From Luteimonas terrae (GTDB taxonomy: Bacteria > Pseudomonadota > Gammaproteobacteria > Xanthomonadales > Xanthomonadaceae), in the NCBI RefSeq assembly GCF_004358165.1, contig NZ_SMTG01000002.1, positions 124,001 to 188,000 of the forward strand: a DNA stretch of 64,000 bases. Reading direction: 5' to 3'. Below are positions 46,715 to 58,105 of the stretch, one piece after another. A program made the position numbers and the translations under genes. Position 1 is the stretch's first letter, and every line of letters begins with the position of its first letter. Under the pieces are notes generated by a model that had not been told where the DNA came from, ran no database searches, and worked only from the letters and a program-made list of their open reading frames with translations.

Positions 46715-47356
46715 ATGGACCTGACCCAGACCCAGCGCGCCATTCTCGACATGATCGGCGAGCGCATCGCCACCGAAGGCATGCCTCCATCGCAGACGGA
46801 AATCGCGCGCGCCTTCGGGTTCGCCGGTGTGCGCGCGGCGCAGTACCACCTCGATGCGCTGGAAGCTGCCGGCGCGATCGAACGGGTGCCGGGCCGGGCG
46901 CGTGGCATCCGGCTGCGGGTGCCGGTGCAGTCGCCGCAGCACGCATTGGCCCTGGGCGCGACGCCGGACGAGGCCTTGCGCCTGCCGGTGCTCGGCCAGG
47001 TCGCCGCCGGCGCGCCGATCGGCGCGGACATCGGGTCGGACGATTACCTCGTGCTCGATCGCGTGCTGTTCTCGCCGTCGCCCGACTACCTGCTCAAGGT
47101 CAAGGGCGACTCGATGCGCGACGAGGGCATCTTCGAGGGCGACCTGATCGGCGTGCACCGCACACGTGACGCGCGCTCGGGGCAGATCGTCGTCGCGCGT
47201 GTCGATGATGCGATCACGGTCAAGCTGCTGAAGATCGGCAAGGACCGCATCCGCCTGTTGCCGCGCAATCCCGACTACGCCCCGATCGAAGTGCTGCCCG
47301 ACCAAGACTTCGCGATCGAAGGTCTCTACTGCGGTCTGGTCAGGCCGAACCGTTGA
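46715..47356 (+). CDS. lexA: SOS repressor LexA
   Basis: Transcriptional repressor of 213 residues. The winged helix domain reads [18 protein letters not shown] ... [34 protein letters not shown]. The cleavage bond is Ala98-Gly99 in VAAGAP, and the self-cleavage dyad is Ser133 (GDSMRDEG) and Lys170 (ITVKLLK). RecA-stimulated cleavage would derepress SOS genes. The start ATG is fixed by family similarity, yet no ribosome-binding site precedes it; the operator does. RecA follows 187 bp downstream. Confidence 0.96.
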   Translation: MDLTQTQRAILDMIGERIATEGMPPSQTEIARAFGFAGVRAAQYHLDALEAAGAIERVPGRARGIRLRVPVQSPQHALALGATPDEALRLPVLGQVAAGAPIGADIGSDDYLVLDRVLFSPSPDYLLKVKGDSMRDEGIFEGDLIGVHRTRDARSGQIVVARVDDAITVKLLKIGKDRIRLLPRNPDYAPIEVLPDQDFAIEGLYCGLVRPNR

Positions 47357-47421
47357 GCGCAGTACCGCCCCGGCGCACGACGCGCGCGGTGTTCTCCCAC
47401 GGGCATCCGCGTGGCGCGCCG

Positions 47422-47498
47422 CTGACCGCCGCGCATCGGCCGACTTAAATTTTGCGTCCCGTATGCAGCGTCGCAGTCCGTGCGACCTGCGACTGCGA
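47422..47498 (+). promoter_or_regulatory. Putative recA promoter and leader hairpin
   Basis: CTGACC (47422-47427), a 17-bp spacer and TTAAAT (47445-47450) make a plausible sigma-70 promoter. TCGCAGTC (47471-47478) and GACTGCGA (47491-47498) form an 8-bp perfect stem in the predicted leader. No copy of the lexA-type operator is seen between lexA and recA. Confidence 0.4.
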
Positions 47499-47543
47499 GG
47501 ATGCTTCCACCACATCGGAACACGAATGACGAGGACCACCGCG

Positions 47544-48581
<1,038 letters not shown>

Positions 48582-49340
48582 GCCGGCGTCCGCGTCGGAT
48601 GATGCGGAGCCGTCCACGGGCGGATCCGCATCGACGGATGCAGCGGAGGCCTGGGGCAGGGCGTCAGGACTGGCGCCGTCCCCGGACGACGCGCCGGCTC
48701 CACCGAGGAAGCCGCGCCGCCAGATGACGCCCGCGCAGCGGGCGTTGTCATTGCTGGTGCGCCGTGAGCACTCCCGGCCCGAACTGCTGCGCAAGCTCGC
48801 CGCGCGCGGCGTCGAGCCGGATGTCGCGATCGAGGCGGTCGACAGGATGACCGAGGCCGGCTGGCAGGACGATGGCCGCTTCGCCGCGAGCCTTGCCCGC
48901 AGCCGCGCATCGACCGGCTACGGGCCGCTGCGGATCGAGGCGGAGCTCTCGACGCACCGGCTGACCACCGCGCAGATCACCGCCGCGTTCGATGCGCTCG
49001 CCGGCGACGGCGAGGCGGACTGGCCGCAGCGCGCACGCGATCTGCTCGAACGTCGCTACGACGTGGCCGCGTTTCCAGGCGATCCGGCCCTGCGACGCAA
49101 GGCCGTGGATTTCTTGTTGCGCCGGGGCTTCGACGCCGAGACCGCCTACGGCGCGGTCCGGGCACTGCGGACCGACTGAGCGGCCGCGCTGCAGTCCTGT
49201 CGCCGGCGCGCGTGGCGCCCGGGCGGCCTGCTACCCTTTGCGGTTCTGGGCACGACTCCGGACCGGCACCCGTCGATGGCGGGCACGTGCGGCGACGGGG
49301 GTGTCCATGCCCCTTCCAGCACGTCCGTCACGCCAGGCCC

Positions 49341-51986
49341 ATGACCACGCAGACCCCCACCAGCACCGCCCAGATCCGCAGCGACTTCATCGAATTCTTC
49401 AAGGGCAAGGGCCACACCATCGTGCCGTCGGCCCCCCTGGTGCCCGGCAACGACCCGACGCTGCTGTTCACCAACTCGGGCATGGTGCAGTTCAAGGACG
49501 TGTTCCTCGGTGCCGAGAAGCGCAGCTACGTGCGCGCGGCCGACGTGCAGCGCTGCCTGCGCGCGGGCGGCAAGCACAACGATCTCGACCAGGTCGGCTA
49601 CACCGCACGGCACCACACCTTCTTCGAGATGCTCGGCAACTGGTCGTTCGGCGACTACTTCAAGAAGGACGCCATCGCCTGGGCCTGGGAGCTGCTGACG
49701 CAGGTCTGGAAGCTGCCGGCCGAGCGCCTGCTGGTCACCGTCTATCACACCGACGACGAGGCCTACGCGCTGTGGCGCGACATGGTCGGCGTGCCGGAAG
49801 ACCGCATCGTCCGCATCGGCGACAACAAGGGTGCGCCATTCGCCTCGGACAATTTCTGGCAGATGGCCGACACCGGCCCCTGCGGCCCCTGCACCGAGAT
49901 CTTCTACGACCACGGCCCGTCGCACTTCGGCGGCCCGCCGGGTTCGCCCGACGAGGACGGCGACCGCTTCATCGAGATCTGGAATCTCGTCTTCATGCAG
50001 TTCGACAAGCAGGCCGACGGCACGCTGATTCCGCTGCCGGCGCCGTGCGTCGACACCGGCATGGGCCTGGAGCGTCTGGCGGCGATCCTGCAGGGCGTGC
50101 ACAGCAACTACGAGATCGACGTCTTTCAGGCGTTGATCGGCAAGGCCGCCGAACTCACCGGGACGCAGGATCTGGAGAACAAGTCGCTGCGCGTGATCGC
50201 CGATCACATCCGCGCGTGTTCGTTCCTGATCGTCGACGGCGTGCTGCCGTCCAATGAAGGTCGCGGCTACGTGCTGCGCCGGATCATCCGTCGCGCCCTG
50301 CGCCACGGCTGGATGCTCGGTGTGCGCCAGCCCTTCTTCAGCGCGATGGTCGAGACGCTGGACGCGGTGATGGGCGATGCCTATCCCGAGCTGCGCGAGA
50401 AGCGCGAGCTGGTCGCACGTGCGCTCAAGGTCGAGGAAGAACGCTTCGCCGAGACGCTCGATGCCGGCATGCGGATCTTCGACGACGTCGCCTCGCGCAG
50501 CAACGGCGCGATTCCGGGCGAAGACGCGTTCCGTCTCTACGACACCTACGGGTTCCCGCTCGACCTCACCCAGGACGTCGCGCGCGAACGTGGCCTCGAT
50601 GTCGACGTCGCCGGTTTCGACGCGGCCATGCAGCGCCAGCGCGAGACCGCGCGGGCAGCCGGCAAGTTCGCTTCGACCGCGGGGCTGCCGGCGGATCTGG
50701 TCGCCAAGCTCTCGCCGACGGTGTTCGTCGGTGACGATGCCGACGCCGCCGACGACCTGCAGGTCGTCGCGCTGCTGCGGGGCGGTCGTCCGGTAGAGGA
50801 GATCGCCGCCGGCGACGACGCGGTCGTGATCCTCGACCGCACGCCGTTCTACGGCGAATCCGGTGGCCAGGTCGGCGACACCGGCGTGCTGGAGGCGGGC
50901 GGGGTCCGTTTCGACGTCGACGACACACAGAAGTTCGCCGGCCAGTTCCATGGCCATGTCGGCCGCCTGGCCGCAGGCACGCTGCGTACCGGCGACCGCG
51001 TGCGCGGTGCGATCGACGCCGCGCGCCGCGGCACCATCGTGCTCAACCACAGCGCGACGCACCTGCTGCATGGCGCGCTGCGCGATCTGCTCGGTACGCA
51101 CGTTGCGCAGAAGGGCTCGCTGGTCGCGCCCGAACGCCTGCGTTTCGACTTCTCGCATTTCCAGCCGGTGACCGGCGAGGAGCTCGCCGAGATCGAGCGT
51201 CGCGTCAACGTCGAAGTCCGCGCGAACCATCCGGTGACCATCCAGCAGATGGACATGCAGGCCGCGTTGGATTCCGGCGCGATGGCGCTGTTCGGCGAGA
51301 AGTACGGCGAGCGCGTGCGCGTGGTTACCATGGGCGAGTCGGTCGAACTGTGCGGCGGCACGCACGTCGACCGCACCGGCCGCATCGGTCTGTTCAAGCT
51401 GGTGTCCGAAGGGGGCGTGTCGTCGGGTGTGCGTCGCATCGAGGCGCTGACCGGGCAGGCCGCCCTCGACCACGTGCGCGGCGACGAAGCGCGCATGCGC
51501 GAAGCCGCCGGGCTGCTCGGCGGTACGTCCGGTGAAGTGGGCGAGCGCGTGCGCGCGCTGCTCGATCGCCAGAAGCAGCTCGAGCGCGAGCTCGAATCGC
51601 TGAAGGCCAAGGCCGCCAGCGGCGCCACTGCCGACCTCGGCGCGTCGGCGATCGACATCGGCGGCATCAAGCTCGTCGCAGCCCGCATCGAAGGTCTCGA
51701 TGCCAAGGCACTGCGCGATGCGGTCGATCGCCTCAAGCAGCAACTCGGCGACGTCGTCGTGCTGCTGGCAGGCGCGAGCGACGGCAAGGCCGCACTCGTT
51801 GCCGGCGTCGGCGGTGCCGCGACGGGCAAGGTCAAGGCCGGCGAACTGCTGTCGCACGTTGCCGGCCGCATCGGCGGCAAGGGCGGTGGCCGTCCGGACA
51901 TGGCCCAGGGCGGCGGCGAGGATGGCCCGGCGCTGGTGGCCGCGCTCGGCGAAGTCCGCCAGTGGGTGTCCGAACGCCTCGGCTAA
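49341..51986 (+). CDS. alaS: Alanyl-tRNA synthetase
   Basis: Class II tRNA synthetase of 881 residues. The aminoacylation core begins [38 protein letters not shown]; the editing domain has the metal site in [12 protein letters not shown] and [13 protein letters not shown]; the C-terminal oligomerisation and C-Ala parts include [14 protein letters not shown]. The start at 49341 is family-typical; the open frame extends upstream to 49212 without similarity. Its place after recX and before csrA is conserved across gammaproteobacteria. Confidence 0.97.
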   Translation: MTTQTPTSTAQIRSDFIEFFKGKGHTIVPSAPLVPGNDPTLLFTNSGMVQFKDVFLGAEKRSYVRAADVQRCLRAGGKHNDLDQVGYTARHHTFFEMLGNWSFGDYFKKDAIAWAWELLTQVWKLPAERLLVTVYHTDDEAYALWRDMVGVPEDRIVRIGDNKGAPFASDNFWQMADTGPCGPCTEIFYDHGPSHFGGPPGSPDEDGDRFIEIWNLVFMQFDKQADGTLIPLPAPCVDTGMGLERLAAILQGVHSNYEIDVFQALIGKAAELTGTQDLENKSLRVIADHIRACSFLIVDGVLPSNEGRGYVLRRIIRRALRHGWMLGVRQPFFSAMVETLDAVMGDAYPELREKRELVARALKVEEERFAETLDAGMRIFDDVASRSNGAIPGEDAFRLYDTYGFPLDLTQDVARERGLDVDVAGFDAAMQRQRETARAAGKFASTAGLPADLVAKLSPTVFVGDDADAADDLQVVALLRGGRPVEEIAAGDDAVVILDRTPFYGESGGQVGDTGVLEAGGVRFDVDDTQKFAGQFHGHVGRLAAGTLRTGDRVRGAIDAARRGTIVLNHSATHLLHGALRDLLGTHVAQKGSLVAPERLRFDFSHFQPVTGEELAEIERRVNVEVRANHPVTIQQMDMQAALDSGAMALFGEKYGERVRVVTMGESVELCGGTHVDRTGRIGLFKLVSEGGVSSGVRRIEALTGQAALDHVRGDEARMREAAGLLGGTSGEVGERVRALLDRQKQLERELESLKAKAASGATADLGASAIDIGGIKLVAARIEGLDAKALRDAVDRLKQQLGDVVVLLAGASDGKAALVAGVGGAATGKVKAGELLSHVAGRIGGKGGGRPDMAQGGGEDGPALVAALGEVRQWVSERLG

Positions 51987-52146
51987 GCGGGCGCTAAACG
52001 CCGGCCGTGCGCGGTTGACCGGCCGCGCGGCAGGGGACATGCTTTACGGCTAGAACTGGTCTGTAATCGGTTTCCAAGGTCGAGAACGGTCCGAATTGCA
52101 GCCAACACCCGTGACGGAAGCGCCGTTCCGGGCCCAGGAGATTGTT

Positions 52147-52356
52147 ATGTTGATTCTGACCCGCCGCGTCGGCGAGACGCTGATGATTGGTGACGAGGTT
52201 TCGGTCACCGTGCTTGGCGTCAAGGGCAACCAGGTGCGCATCGGCATCACCGCACCGAAGGACGTCGCCGTGCATCGCGAGGAGATCTACCAGCGCATCC
52301 ACCGCGAAGGCGGCGATGCGAACGAAGCGCAGGAAGATTTGCCGCAGACGCGCTGA
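52147..52356 (+). CDS. csrA: Carbon storage regulator CsrA (RsmA)
   Basis: RNA-binding dimer subunit of 69 residues that controls translation by binding GGA motifs in mRNA leaders. The conserved core [51 protein letters not shown] is complete, including the L4 and R44 RNA contacts. The tail ([18 protein letters not shown]) is longer and more acidic than in E. coli. A good ribosome site (CAGGAG) lies 7 bp before the ATG. In xanthomonads the protein is called RsmA. Confidence 0.96.
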   Translation: MLILTRRVGETLMIGDEVSVTVLGVKGNQVRIGITAPKDVAVHREEIYQRIHREGGDANEAQEDLPQTR

Positions 52357-52406
52357 ATCGGTATCCTTCGCACCGCGTTCGGCGCCTGCGCTGGGCGCGA
52401 TGCTTC

Positions 52407-52499
52407 GGAGAGTTGCCCGAGTGGCTGAAGGGGCTCCCCTGCTAAGGGAGTATGGGGCTTAAAACTCCATCGAGGGTTCGAATCCCTCACTCTCCGCCA
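52407..52499 (+). tRNA. tRNA-Ser (anticodon GCU)
   Basis: A 93-nt sequence folds with the 7-bp acceptor GGAGAGT/ACTCTCC, a long variable arm typical of tRNA-Ser, T-loop GGTTCGAATCC and encoded CCA at 52497-52499. The anticodon is GCT at 52441-52443, reading AGC and AGU codons. It lies 50 bp after csrA. Confidence 0.95.
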
Positions 52500-52601
52500 C
52501 TTCTGGATTCGATCGGATTTCCTCGCGGAATCACTGAAAAAATCCTCACGAAGTGGTTGACGAAGCAAACGTGTTACTGCAAAATTCCGCTTCTGTTCAA
52601 G

Positions 52602-52678
52602 GCGCCCGTAGCTCAGTTGGATAGAGCACCAGGCTACGAACTTGGGGGTCGGAGGTTCGAATCCTTCCGGGCGCGCCA
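52602..52678 (+). tRNA. tRNA-Arg (anticodon ACG)
   Basis: A 77-nt tRNA with acceptor GCGCCCG/CGGGCGC, D-arm TAGCTCAGTTGGATAGAGC, T-loop GGTTCGAATCC and encoded CCA at 52676-52678. The anticodon is ACG at 52636-52638; the first base is presumably edited to inosine so the tRNA reads CGU, CGC and CGA. It is probably co-transcribed with tRNA-Ser. Confidence 0.95.
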
Positions 52679-52690
52679 GAACAACAGATC

Positions 52691-52718
52691 AACCAGCGAG
52701 CGATCGCTGGTTTTTTTG
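52691..52718 (+). terminator. Terminator of the tRNA operon
   Basis: AACCAGCGA (52691-52699) and TCGCTGGTT (52704-52712) form a 9-bp stem with a GCGA loop, followed by a run of T residues to 52717. It starts 12 bp after tRNA-Arg. Confidence 0.9.
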
Positions 52719-52810
52719 TGTCCGCAGGTTTTGTGCAGGGGTGGAGCGCGCGCGTTGCCCGCCGCGAACACGCGTTCTGTCGGGCGCCGGCGGCACGCCG
52801 ATGATCCTTG

Positions 52811-52880
52811 GATGGGAGCGCGCTCGCGCGCACGAAAGCCCCGTCGGAGATCTCGATCGCGCGCGTGGGATGCGAAGCTT
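52811..52880. repeat. Degenerate REP-like element
   Basis: TGGGAGCGCGCTCGCGCGCACG at about 52813-52834 matches an arm of the doublet at 4086-4170, and GATCGCGCGCGTGGGATGCG follows at about 52855-52874 as a decayed second arm. It lies in the gap after the tRNA terminator. Confidence 0.5.
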
Positions 52881-52945
52881 GAGCGTTGGCGGTCGGAGGG
52901 ACGCCGGCATGCCAGCGGCAACGACGCGCAGCGTCGCTGGACAGC

Positions 52946-54235
52946 TCAGAGTCGCGCGTCGACCGCGTCGGCCGGCAGGATCGCCTTGACGTCGAACAGC
53001 ACCGCGCCCGGCTTGCCGAAGGCGCGCAGGCCATCGCCGCCGAGTTCGCGGAACTGCGTGTGCGCCACCGCCAGCACGACGGCGTCGTAAGTGCCCGCCT
53101 GCGGCGCGGCGATCGGTGCCAGACCGTACTCGTGCTGCGCGTAGGCCGGCGCAACCCAGGGATCGTGCACGTCGACTTCGATGCTGTAGCTCTGCAGCTC
53201 GCGCACGACGTCGATCACGCGCGTGTTGCGCAGGTCCGGACAGTTCTCCTTGAACGCCAGGCCCAGCACCAGAACGCGCGCACCGGCGGTCTGGATGCCG
53301 CGCTGCTGCATCAGTTTCACCACGCGCTGGGCGACGTGCAGGCCCATGCTGTCGTTGATGCGCCGACCGGCGAGGATGACCTCGGGGTGGTAGCCGATCT
53401 CCTGTGCCTTGTGCGTCAGGTAATACGGATCCACGCCGATGCAGTGCCCGCCGACGAGGCCGGGGCGGAACGGCAGGAAGTTCCATTTCGTCCCGGCCGC
53501 TTCGAGCACTTCGTGCGTGTCGATACCCAGCCGGTCGAAGATCAGCGCCAGCTCGTTGACCAGCGCGATGTTGACGTCGCGCTGGGTGTTCTCGATGACC
53601 TTGGCCGCTTCGGCCACGCGGATGCTCGACACGCGATGCGTGCCGGCCTCGACGATGTCGCGGTAGAGCGTGTCGACGAATTCCGCCGCCGCATCGCTGG
53701 ACCCTGCGGTGACCTTGAGCGTGTTCTCGAGCCGATGCTGCTTGTCGCCCGGATTGATGCGTTCGGGGCTGTAGCCGACGTGGAAATCCTCGCGATAGCG
53801 CAGGCCCGACACCGCTTCGAGAATCGGCACGCAGATTTCTTCGGTGGCGCCCGGGTACACCGTCGATTCGAAGATCACCACGCCGCCGCGCTGCAGTGAC
53901 GCACCGACGGCGCGGCTCGACGCTTCCAGCGCGGACAGGTCGGGACGCTTGTAGGCATCGACCGGCGTCGGCACGGTGACGATGTGCACGTTGCAACCCG
54001 CCAGATCGGCGGCCTCGGCGCTGTAGCGCAGGCGCGTCGCCGCACGCAGTTCGTCGGGGGACAGTTCGCGCGTGTGGTCGTCGCCGCGTTGCAGTCCCTC
54101 GACGCGGACCGCGTCGATGTCGAAGCCCAGCGTCTCATGCCGACGTCCGAACGCGACCGCCAGCGGCAGGCCGACGTATCCCAAACCGATGACGGCGATG
54201 CGGATCTCGTCGCGGGCGGGCAGCGGTGCGGTCAT
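52946..54235 (-). CDS. Nucleotide-sugar dehydrogenase, TviB/WbpO type
   Basis: UDP-glucose/GDP-mannose dehydrogenase family enzyme of 429 residues. The NAD motif is IGLGYVGLP near the N-terminus, TVPTPVDAYKRPDLSAL and STVYPGATEE follow, the catalytic thiol is Cys265 in GGHCIGVDPYYLTHKAQ, and LGLAFKENCPDLRNTRVIDV marks the C-terminal UDP-binding domain. The closest types by eye are the UDP-N-acetylglucosamine/galactosamine 6-dehydrogenases (TviB, WbpO) of surface polysaccharide pathways. No other polysaccharide gene is nearby. It lies 49 bp after the hydrolase gene in the same direction. Confidence 0.9.
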   Translation of the reverse strand: MTAPLPARDEIRIAVIGLGYVGLPLAVAFGRRHETLGFDIDAVRVEGLQRGDDHTRELSPDELRAATRLRYSAEAADLAGCNVHIVTVPTPVDAYKRPDLSALEASSRAVGASLQRGGVVIFESTVYPGATEEICVPILEAVSGLRYREDFHVGYSPERINPGDKQHRLENTLKVTAGSSDAAAEFVDTLYRDIVEAGTHRVSSIRVAEAAKVIENTQRDVNIALVNELALIFDRLGIDTHEVLEAAGTKWNFLPFRPGLVGGHCIGVDPYYLTHKAQEIGYHPEVILAGRRINDSMGLHVAQRVVKLMQQRGIQTAGARVLVLGLAFKENCPDLRNTRVIDVVRELQSYSIEVDVHDPWVAPAYAQHEYGLAPIAAPQAGTYDAVVLAVAHTQFRELGGDGLRAFGKPGAVLFDVKAILPADAVDARL

Positions 54236-54284
54236 GCGGACAATGCTCGTGGGTCGATCGTCGCAGTGTAGCGGACGGTCGCGG

Positions 54285-55130
54285 TCAGCCCCGGACCTCG
54301 GCGAGCCACGACGCGATCGCATCGGGCTGTCGCATCCACGCGAAATGGTCGGCTGCGACGCCCAGACGATCTGCCGAGAACACCTCGACCGATGCGTCGC
54401 GGCTGCGCAGCTTCGACAGCAGGAAGCGCAGCGAGGACGGCGGGCCGAGCCAGTCGTCTTCGAGGCAGGCAGCGCGTACCGGCACTTCGATCGCCGCCAT
54501 CGCCGCATCGAGGTCGGACTCGATGCCGGCGGCGGCATAGCGCCCACGCAAACCGCTGCGCGTCCAGTCGGCGATCACGCCGCGCGACTCGTTGCCGGCG
54601 AAGCCGAGCCGACGCCCGGGCAACACGCCGCGTGCGCGCGCCAGCCAGGCCATGAAGCGGTACAGCGGCGGCAGTGTGTAACGCACGCGCGATGGAAATG
54701 CCCGCCAGTACGGGGCACCACTGGCGACCAGCCACAGCGCATCGGCAGCGTCCGGGCGCAGCGCGAGATGGCAACAGGCGAGCTGGCCGCCGAGGCTGTG
54801 CCCGCCGATGACGCGCGGCGTGCCGGGGGCGATCGCATCGAGGGCGGCCTCGCTGCGCGCGATGTCCGCCAGCAGTTCGCGGTAGCCCCAATCCTGCCTA
54901 CGGCCGGCCCGCAAACTGCTCGAGCCGATGCCGCGCCACTCATGCAGCGCCACCGCGATGCCGTGGCCGGCGAGCGCCTCGGCGAACGGCAGGTAGTGCT
55001 TCGCCGGCACGCCCATCGCCGGCAGCCACAGCAGTCGGCGGGTTGGCACCTCGGGCAAACGCGCGATCAGTTCGAAGCGATGGCCGTCGCCGGTCTCGAT
55101 GGACTCGATGCGCGCCGCCGTTCGGCTCAC
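54285..55130 (-). CDS. Alpha/beta hydrolase (serine aminopeptidase S33-like)
   Basis: Hydrolase of 281 residues. The nucleophile elbow is GGHSLGGQLACCHLAL, an oxyanion-side strand is LLWLPAMGVPAKHYLPFAEALAGHGIAVALHEWRGIGSS, and a His in AADHFAWMRQPDAI near the C-terminus completes the likely triad. It belongs to the YdeN/lysophospholipase-like monoglyceride hydrolase superfamily; the substrate is unknown. Its ATG overlaps the thiD stop (ATGA at 55127-55130), so translation is coupled to thiamine gene thiD, though no thiamine role is evident. Confidence 0.85.
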   Translation of the reverse strand: MSRTAARIESIETGDGHRFELIARLPEVPTRRLLWLPAMGVPAKHYLPFAEALAGHGIAVALHEWRGIGSSSLRAGRRQDWGYRELLADIARSEAALDAIAPGTPRVIGGHSLGGQLACCHLALRPDAADALWLVASGAPYWRAFPSRVRYTLPPLYRFMAWLARARGVLPGRRLGFAGNESRGVIADWTRSGLRGRYAAAGIESDLDAAMAAIEVPVRAACLEDDWLGPPSSLRFLLSKLRSRDASVEVFSADRLGVAADHFAWMRQPDAIASWLAEVRG

Positions 55131-55942
55131 GATGCCAGCGGCCCGAGATGGCCGAGCACGCTCACCTCGCTGCGGCCGGGGCGATAGGCATCACGCATCG
55201 CGCGATGCACGTAGGCGATGCCGGCGCGGCACGCCGCTGCGGCGTCGTCGCCCAGTGCCAGTCGCGCGGCGATCGCCGACGACAGCGTGCAGCCGGTGCC
55301 GTGGCCGTCGATGTCGAGCCGCGGCGCGCGGTGTGCGAACTGCGCATCGGCGTCGGCATAGCGGTCGACGACCTCGTCGCCTTCGTCGAGATGACCACCC
55401 TTGAGCAGTACGCCATGCGCACCGAGTGCACGCAGCGCGGCGAGTGCGTCTTCCGCATCGGCGCCTGCCGAAATGTCGCGACCCAGCAACAGCTCGGCTT
55501 CGGGCAGGTTCGGCGTCAGCACATGCGCGCGCGGAATCATGCGCGTGCGCAACGCGCCGAGCGCGTCGTCGTCGAGCAGCTTGGCGCCCGAGGTCGCGAT
55601 CATCACCGGATCCAGCACCACCGGAATGTCCGGATGCAGCGCCAGCGCGTCGGCCACCGCCTCGACGATCTCCGCCGTCGCCAGCATGCCGATCTTGACG
55701 CTGCGCACATCGAAGTCGTCGAAGCAGGCATCGATCTGCGCGCGCAGGAATGCGATGGGTGGCGCGTGCACTGCGGTGACACCACGCGTGTGCTGCGCGG
55801 TCAGTGCGGCGAGCGCGGACAGGCCGTGCACGCCGTGCGCGGCGAACGTCTTGAGATCGGCCTGGATACCGGCGCCACCACCGGAATCGGAGCCGGCGAT
55901 CGTGAGGACGGAGCGGGGACGGGGCGCGGCGACTTGGGTCAT
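55127..55942 (-). CDS. thiD: Hydroxymethylpyrimidine/phosphomethylpyrimidine kinase
   Basis: Thiamine biosynthesis kinase of 271 residues that phosphorylates HMP and HMP-P. Signature parts: [34 protein letters not shown], the substrate loop around [36 protein letters not shown] and the anion hole [16 protein letters not shown]. No TPP riboswitch is recognisable upstream, and no other thi gene is in the window. It follows phoH by 71 bp on the minus strand and overlaps the hydrolase gene. Confidence 0.94.
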   Translation of the reverse strand: MTQVAAPRPRSVLTIAGSDSGGGAGIQADLKTFAAHGVHGLSALAALTAQHTRGVTAVHAPPIAFLRAQIDACFDDFDVRSVKIGMLATAEIVEAVADALALHPDIPVVLDPVMIATSGAKLLDDDALGALRTRMIPRAHVLTPNLPEAELLLGRDISAGADAEDALAALRALGAHGVLLKGGHLDEGDEVVDRYADADAQFAHRAPRLDIDGHGTGCTLSSAIAARLALGDDAAAACRAGIAYVHRAMRDAYRPGRSEVSVLGHLGPLAS

Positions 55943-56013
55943 CCGCGCATTGTGCTACAGCCGGGAAGGCAAGGCAGACGGCCGGTCGCAGCACGCGACG
56001 GGTCGCCCGTGGC

Positions 56014-57417
56014 TTACAGCACCTCGGACGCGAAGTCCGCCAGGCGCGAACGCTCGCCGCGACGCAGGGTGACGTGGGCGCTGTGCGCCCAGTTCTTGAA
56101 GCGGTCGACCGCGTAGGTCAGGCCCGAGGTCGTCTCGGTGAGATAGGGCGTGTCGATCTGCTCGACATTGCCCAGACACACGATCTTCGTGCCTGGGCCG
56201 GCGCGGGTGACCAGTGTCTTCATCTGCTTCGGCGTGAGGTTCTGCGCCTCGTCGAGGATCAGATAGCGCGACAGGAAAGTGCGCCCGCGCATGAAGTTCA
56301 TCGAGCGGATCTTGATGCGCGAGGCCAGCAGGTCGTTGGTCGCCGCGCGGCCCCAGCTGCCGCCGTCCTGGTTGTGCGTGAGCACTTCGAGGTTGTCGGT
56401 CAGCGCGCCCATCCATGGGGTCATCTTTTCCTCTTCGGTGCCGGGCAGGAAGCCGATGTCCTCGCCGACGCTGACCGTCGCGCGGGTCATGATGATCTCG
56501 CGGTAGCGCTGCTGGTCCATCGTCTGCGCCAGGCCCGCGGCAAGCGCGAGCAGCGTCTTGCCGGTGCCGGCCGTGCCGAGCAGGGTGACGAAATCGACCT
56601 CGGGGTCCATCAGCGCATTGAGCGCGAAATTCTGTTCGCGGTTGCGCGCGTTGATGCCCCACACGGCGTGCTGCGTGTGGCGGAAGTCGTCGACGATCTG
56701 CAGCGTCGCGCGTCCGTCTTCCACCTTCGTCACGCGGAATTCGGATTCCTCGTCGCCGGGCAGGTACAGGAACTGGTTGGCGTACCAGTCGTCGTCCTCG
56801 GAGACCGCCAGCTCGTAGTAGGTGCGGCCCTTGTCGGTCCACGAGCGCAGATCCTTGCCGTGGACCGACCAGAAGTCGGCGGGCAGGGCGGTGGCGCCGG
56901 TGTAGAGCAGGCTGAAATCGTCGAGCGCGCGATCGTTCTCGTAATCCTCGTTGGGAATGCCGGCGATCGCCGCCTTGATGCGGAGATTGATGTCCTTGGA
57001 GACGAACACGACCGGGTAGTCGGGCTCGCTGCGGACCAGGTCGAGAATCGCGCCGAGAATGCGGTTGTCGGGTGCGACGGCGCCGAACGAGGTCGGATCC
57101 TCGCTGGGCGTGGTGGTCTGGAAACGCAGCTTGCCGGCACTCTGCGCACCGCGCAGCTGCAGGCCGTTGGGGCGCACCAGCGGCAGGCCCGAGGCGATGT
57201 GGTCGCTGCCGGCCGCCTCGATCAGCTCGTTGATGAAGCGGCTGACCTGGCGTGCGTTGCGGCTGGCCTCGCTGGTGCCTTTCTTGCCGTTGTCGAGCTC
57301 CTCGATCACCTGCATCGGCAGGTAGACATCGTGCTCCTCGAACTTGAACAGCGCGGTGGGATCGTGCATCAGCACGTTGGTGTCGAGAACGTAGACGCGC
57401 TTGCCTTGGGTCATCAT
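56014..57417 (-). CDS. PhoH2-type protein: PIN domain plus PhoH ATPase
   Basis: Cytoplasmic protein of 467 residues. The N-terminal PIN ribonuclease domain starts [42 protein letters not shown] with the expected acidic residues; the C-terminal PhoH ATPase has Walker [17 protein letters not shown] and Walker [18 protein letters not shown]. Such PIN-PhoH proteins (PhoH2, YlaK) act as RNA helicase-ribonucleases in vitro; the cellular role is unclear. Two adjacent ATGs compete for the start. It lies 121 bp after bcp. Confidence 0.9.
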   Translation of the reverse strand: MMTQGKRVYVLDTNVLMHDPTALFKFEEHDVYLPMQVIEELDNGKKGTSEASRNARQVSRFINELIEAAGSDHIASGLPLVRPNGLQLRGAQSAGKLRFQTTTPSEDPTSFGAVAPDNRILGAILDLVRSEPDYPVVFVSKDINLRIKAAIAGIPNEDYENDRALDDFSLLYTGATALPADFWSVHGKDLRSWTDKGRTYYELAVSEDDDWYANQFLYLPGDEESEFRVTKVEDGRATLQIVDDFRHTQHAVWGINARNREQNFALNALMDPEVDFVTLLGTAGTGKTLLALAAGLAQTMDQQRYREIIMTRATVSVGEDIGFLPGTEEEKMTPWMGALTDNLEVLTHNQDGGSWGRAATNDLLASRIKIRSMNFMRGRTFLSRYLILDEAQNLTPKQMKTLVTRAGPGTKIVCLGNVEQIDTPYLTETTSGLTYAVDRFKNWAHSAHVTLRRGERSRLADFASEVL

Positions 57418-57538
57418 CGTCAGTCGGCGTTCCGTGTTGGTGAGGGATGACGGAGGTGGAGCTCAGCTGTCGCACACGCGCGGTCGCGCCGCCGTGACCC
57501 GATGACCGGGGCGGCGACGGAACGGTCTGGAACGCGGG

Positions 57539-58021
57539 TCACTGCGGCTGCGCAGCCTGCAGTGCGTCGAGCACGGCCTGGGCATGGCCCGGCACGCGGA
57601 GCTTGCGCCACTCGGCCGCGATGCGGCCCTCGGGATCGATCAGGAACGTGCTGCGCTCGATGCCCAGCACCGTGCGGCCGTACATGTTCTTCTCGCGGAT
57701 CACGTCGAAGGCCTTGCACAGCGCCTCGTCGCCGTCGCTCACCAGCGGGAACGCGAATCCCTGGCGGGCGCAGAAGTTGTCGTGCGACTTCACCGAGTCG
57801 CGCGAGACACCGAGCACGTCGGCGCCGAGCGCCTGGAACTGCGGCAGCAGCGCGTTGAAGTCCAGGCCCTCGGTCGTGCAACCGGGCGTGGAATCCTTGG
57901 GGTAGAAGTAGAGGACGAGCCAGCGTCCGGCGTAGTCGGCCAGCGTGGCCGTCGCGCCCCCCGACAGCGCCAGCGGCAGCGTCAGGGTGGCCTTGGTGAG
58001 CTTCTTGCGGGTTCCGCTCAT
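57539..58021 (-). CDS. bcp: Thiol peroxidase Bcp (PrxQ)
   Basis: Peroxiredoxin of 160 residues that reduces hydrogen peroxide and organic peroxides. The peroxidatic cysteine is Cys48 in FYPKDSTPGCTTEG. The resolving cysteine of E. coli Bcp (five residues later) is absent; Cys84 in SHDNFCARQGF is present instead, exactly the Cys48/Cys84 pair described for the Xanthomonas campestris enzyme. The gcvR gene precedes it by 84 bp, as in the bcp-gcvR-dapA-bamC neighbourhood of enterobacteria. Confidence 0.95.
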   Translation of the reverse strand: MSGTRKKLTKATLTLPLALSGGATATLADYAGRWLVLYFYPKDSTPGCTTEGLDFNALLPQFQALGADVLGVSRDSVKSHDNFCARQGFAFPLVSDGDEALCKAFDVIREKNMYGRTVLGIERSTFLIDPEGRIAAEWRKLRVPGHAQAVLDALQAAQPQ

Positions 58022-58105
58022 GCTGCGAACGGGGGTTCCTGTGCGACTGACGACATCACAATGCGCGCGCCGTATGTCTTTCGCAAGCGCCGGCGCGCAT
58101 CGGAA

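Noticed and set aside
52407-52678. tRNA pair as a possible integration site for a genomic island
   Set aside because: No integrase and no duplicated tRNA 3' end is visible downstream; the following genes are ordinary chromosomal genes.
55943-56013. Possible TPP riboswitch upstream of thiD
   Set aside because: The gap is only 71 bp and lacks the conserved TPP-aptamer elements; thiD appears to be part of a longer transcript.
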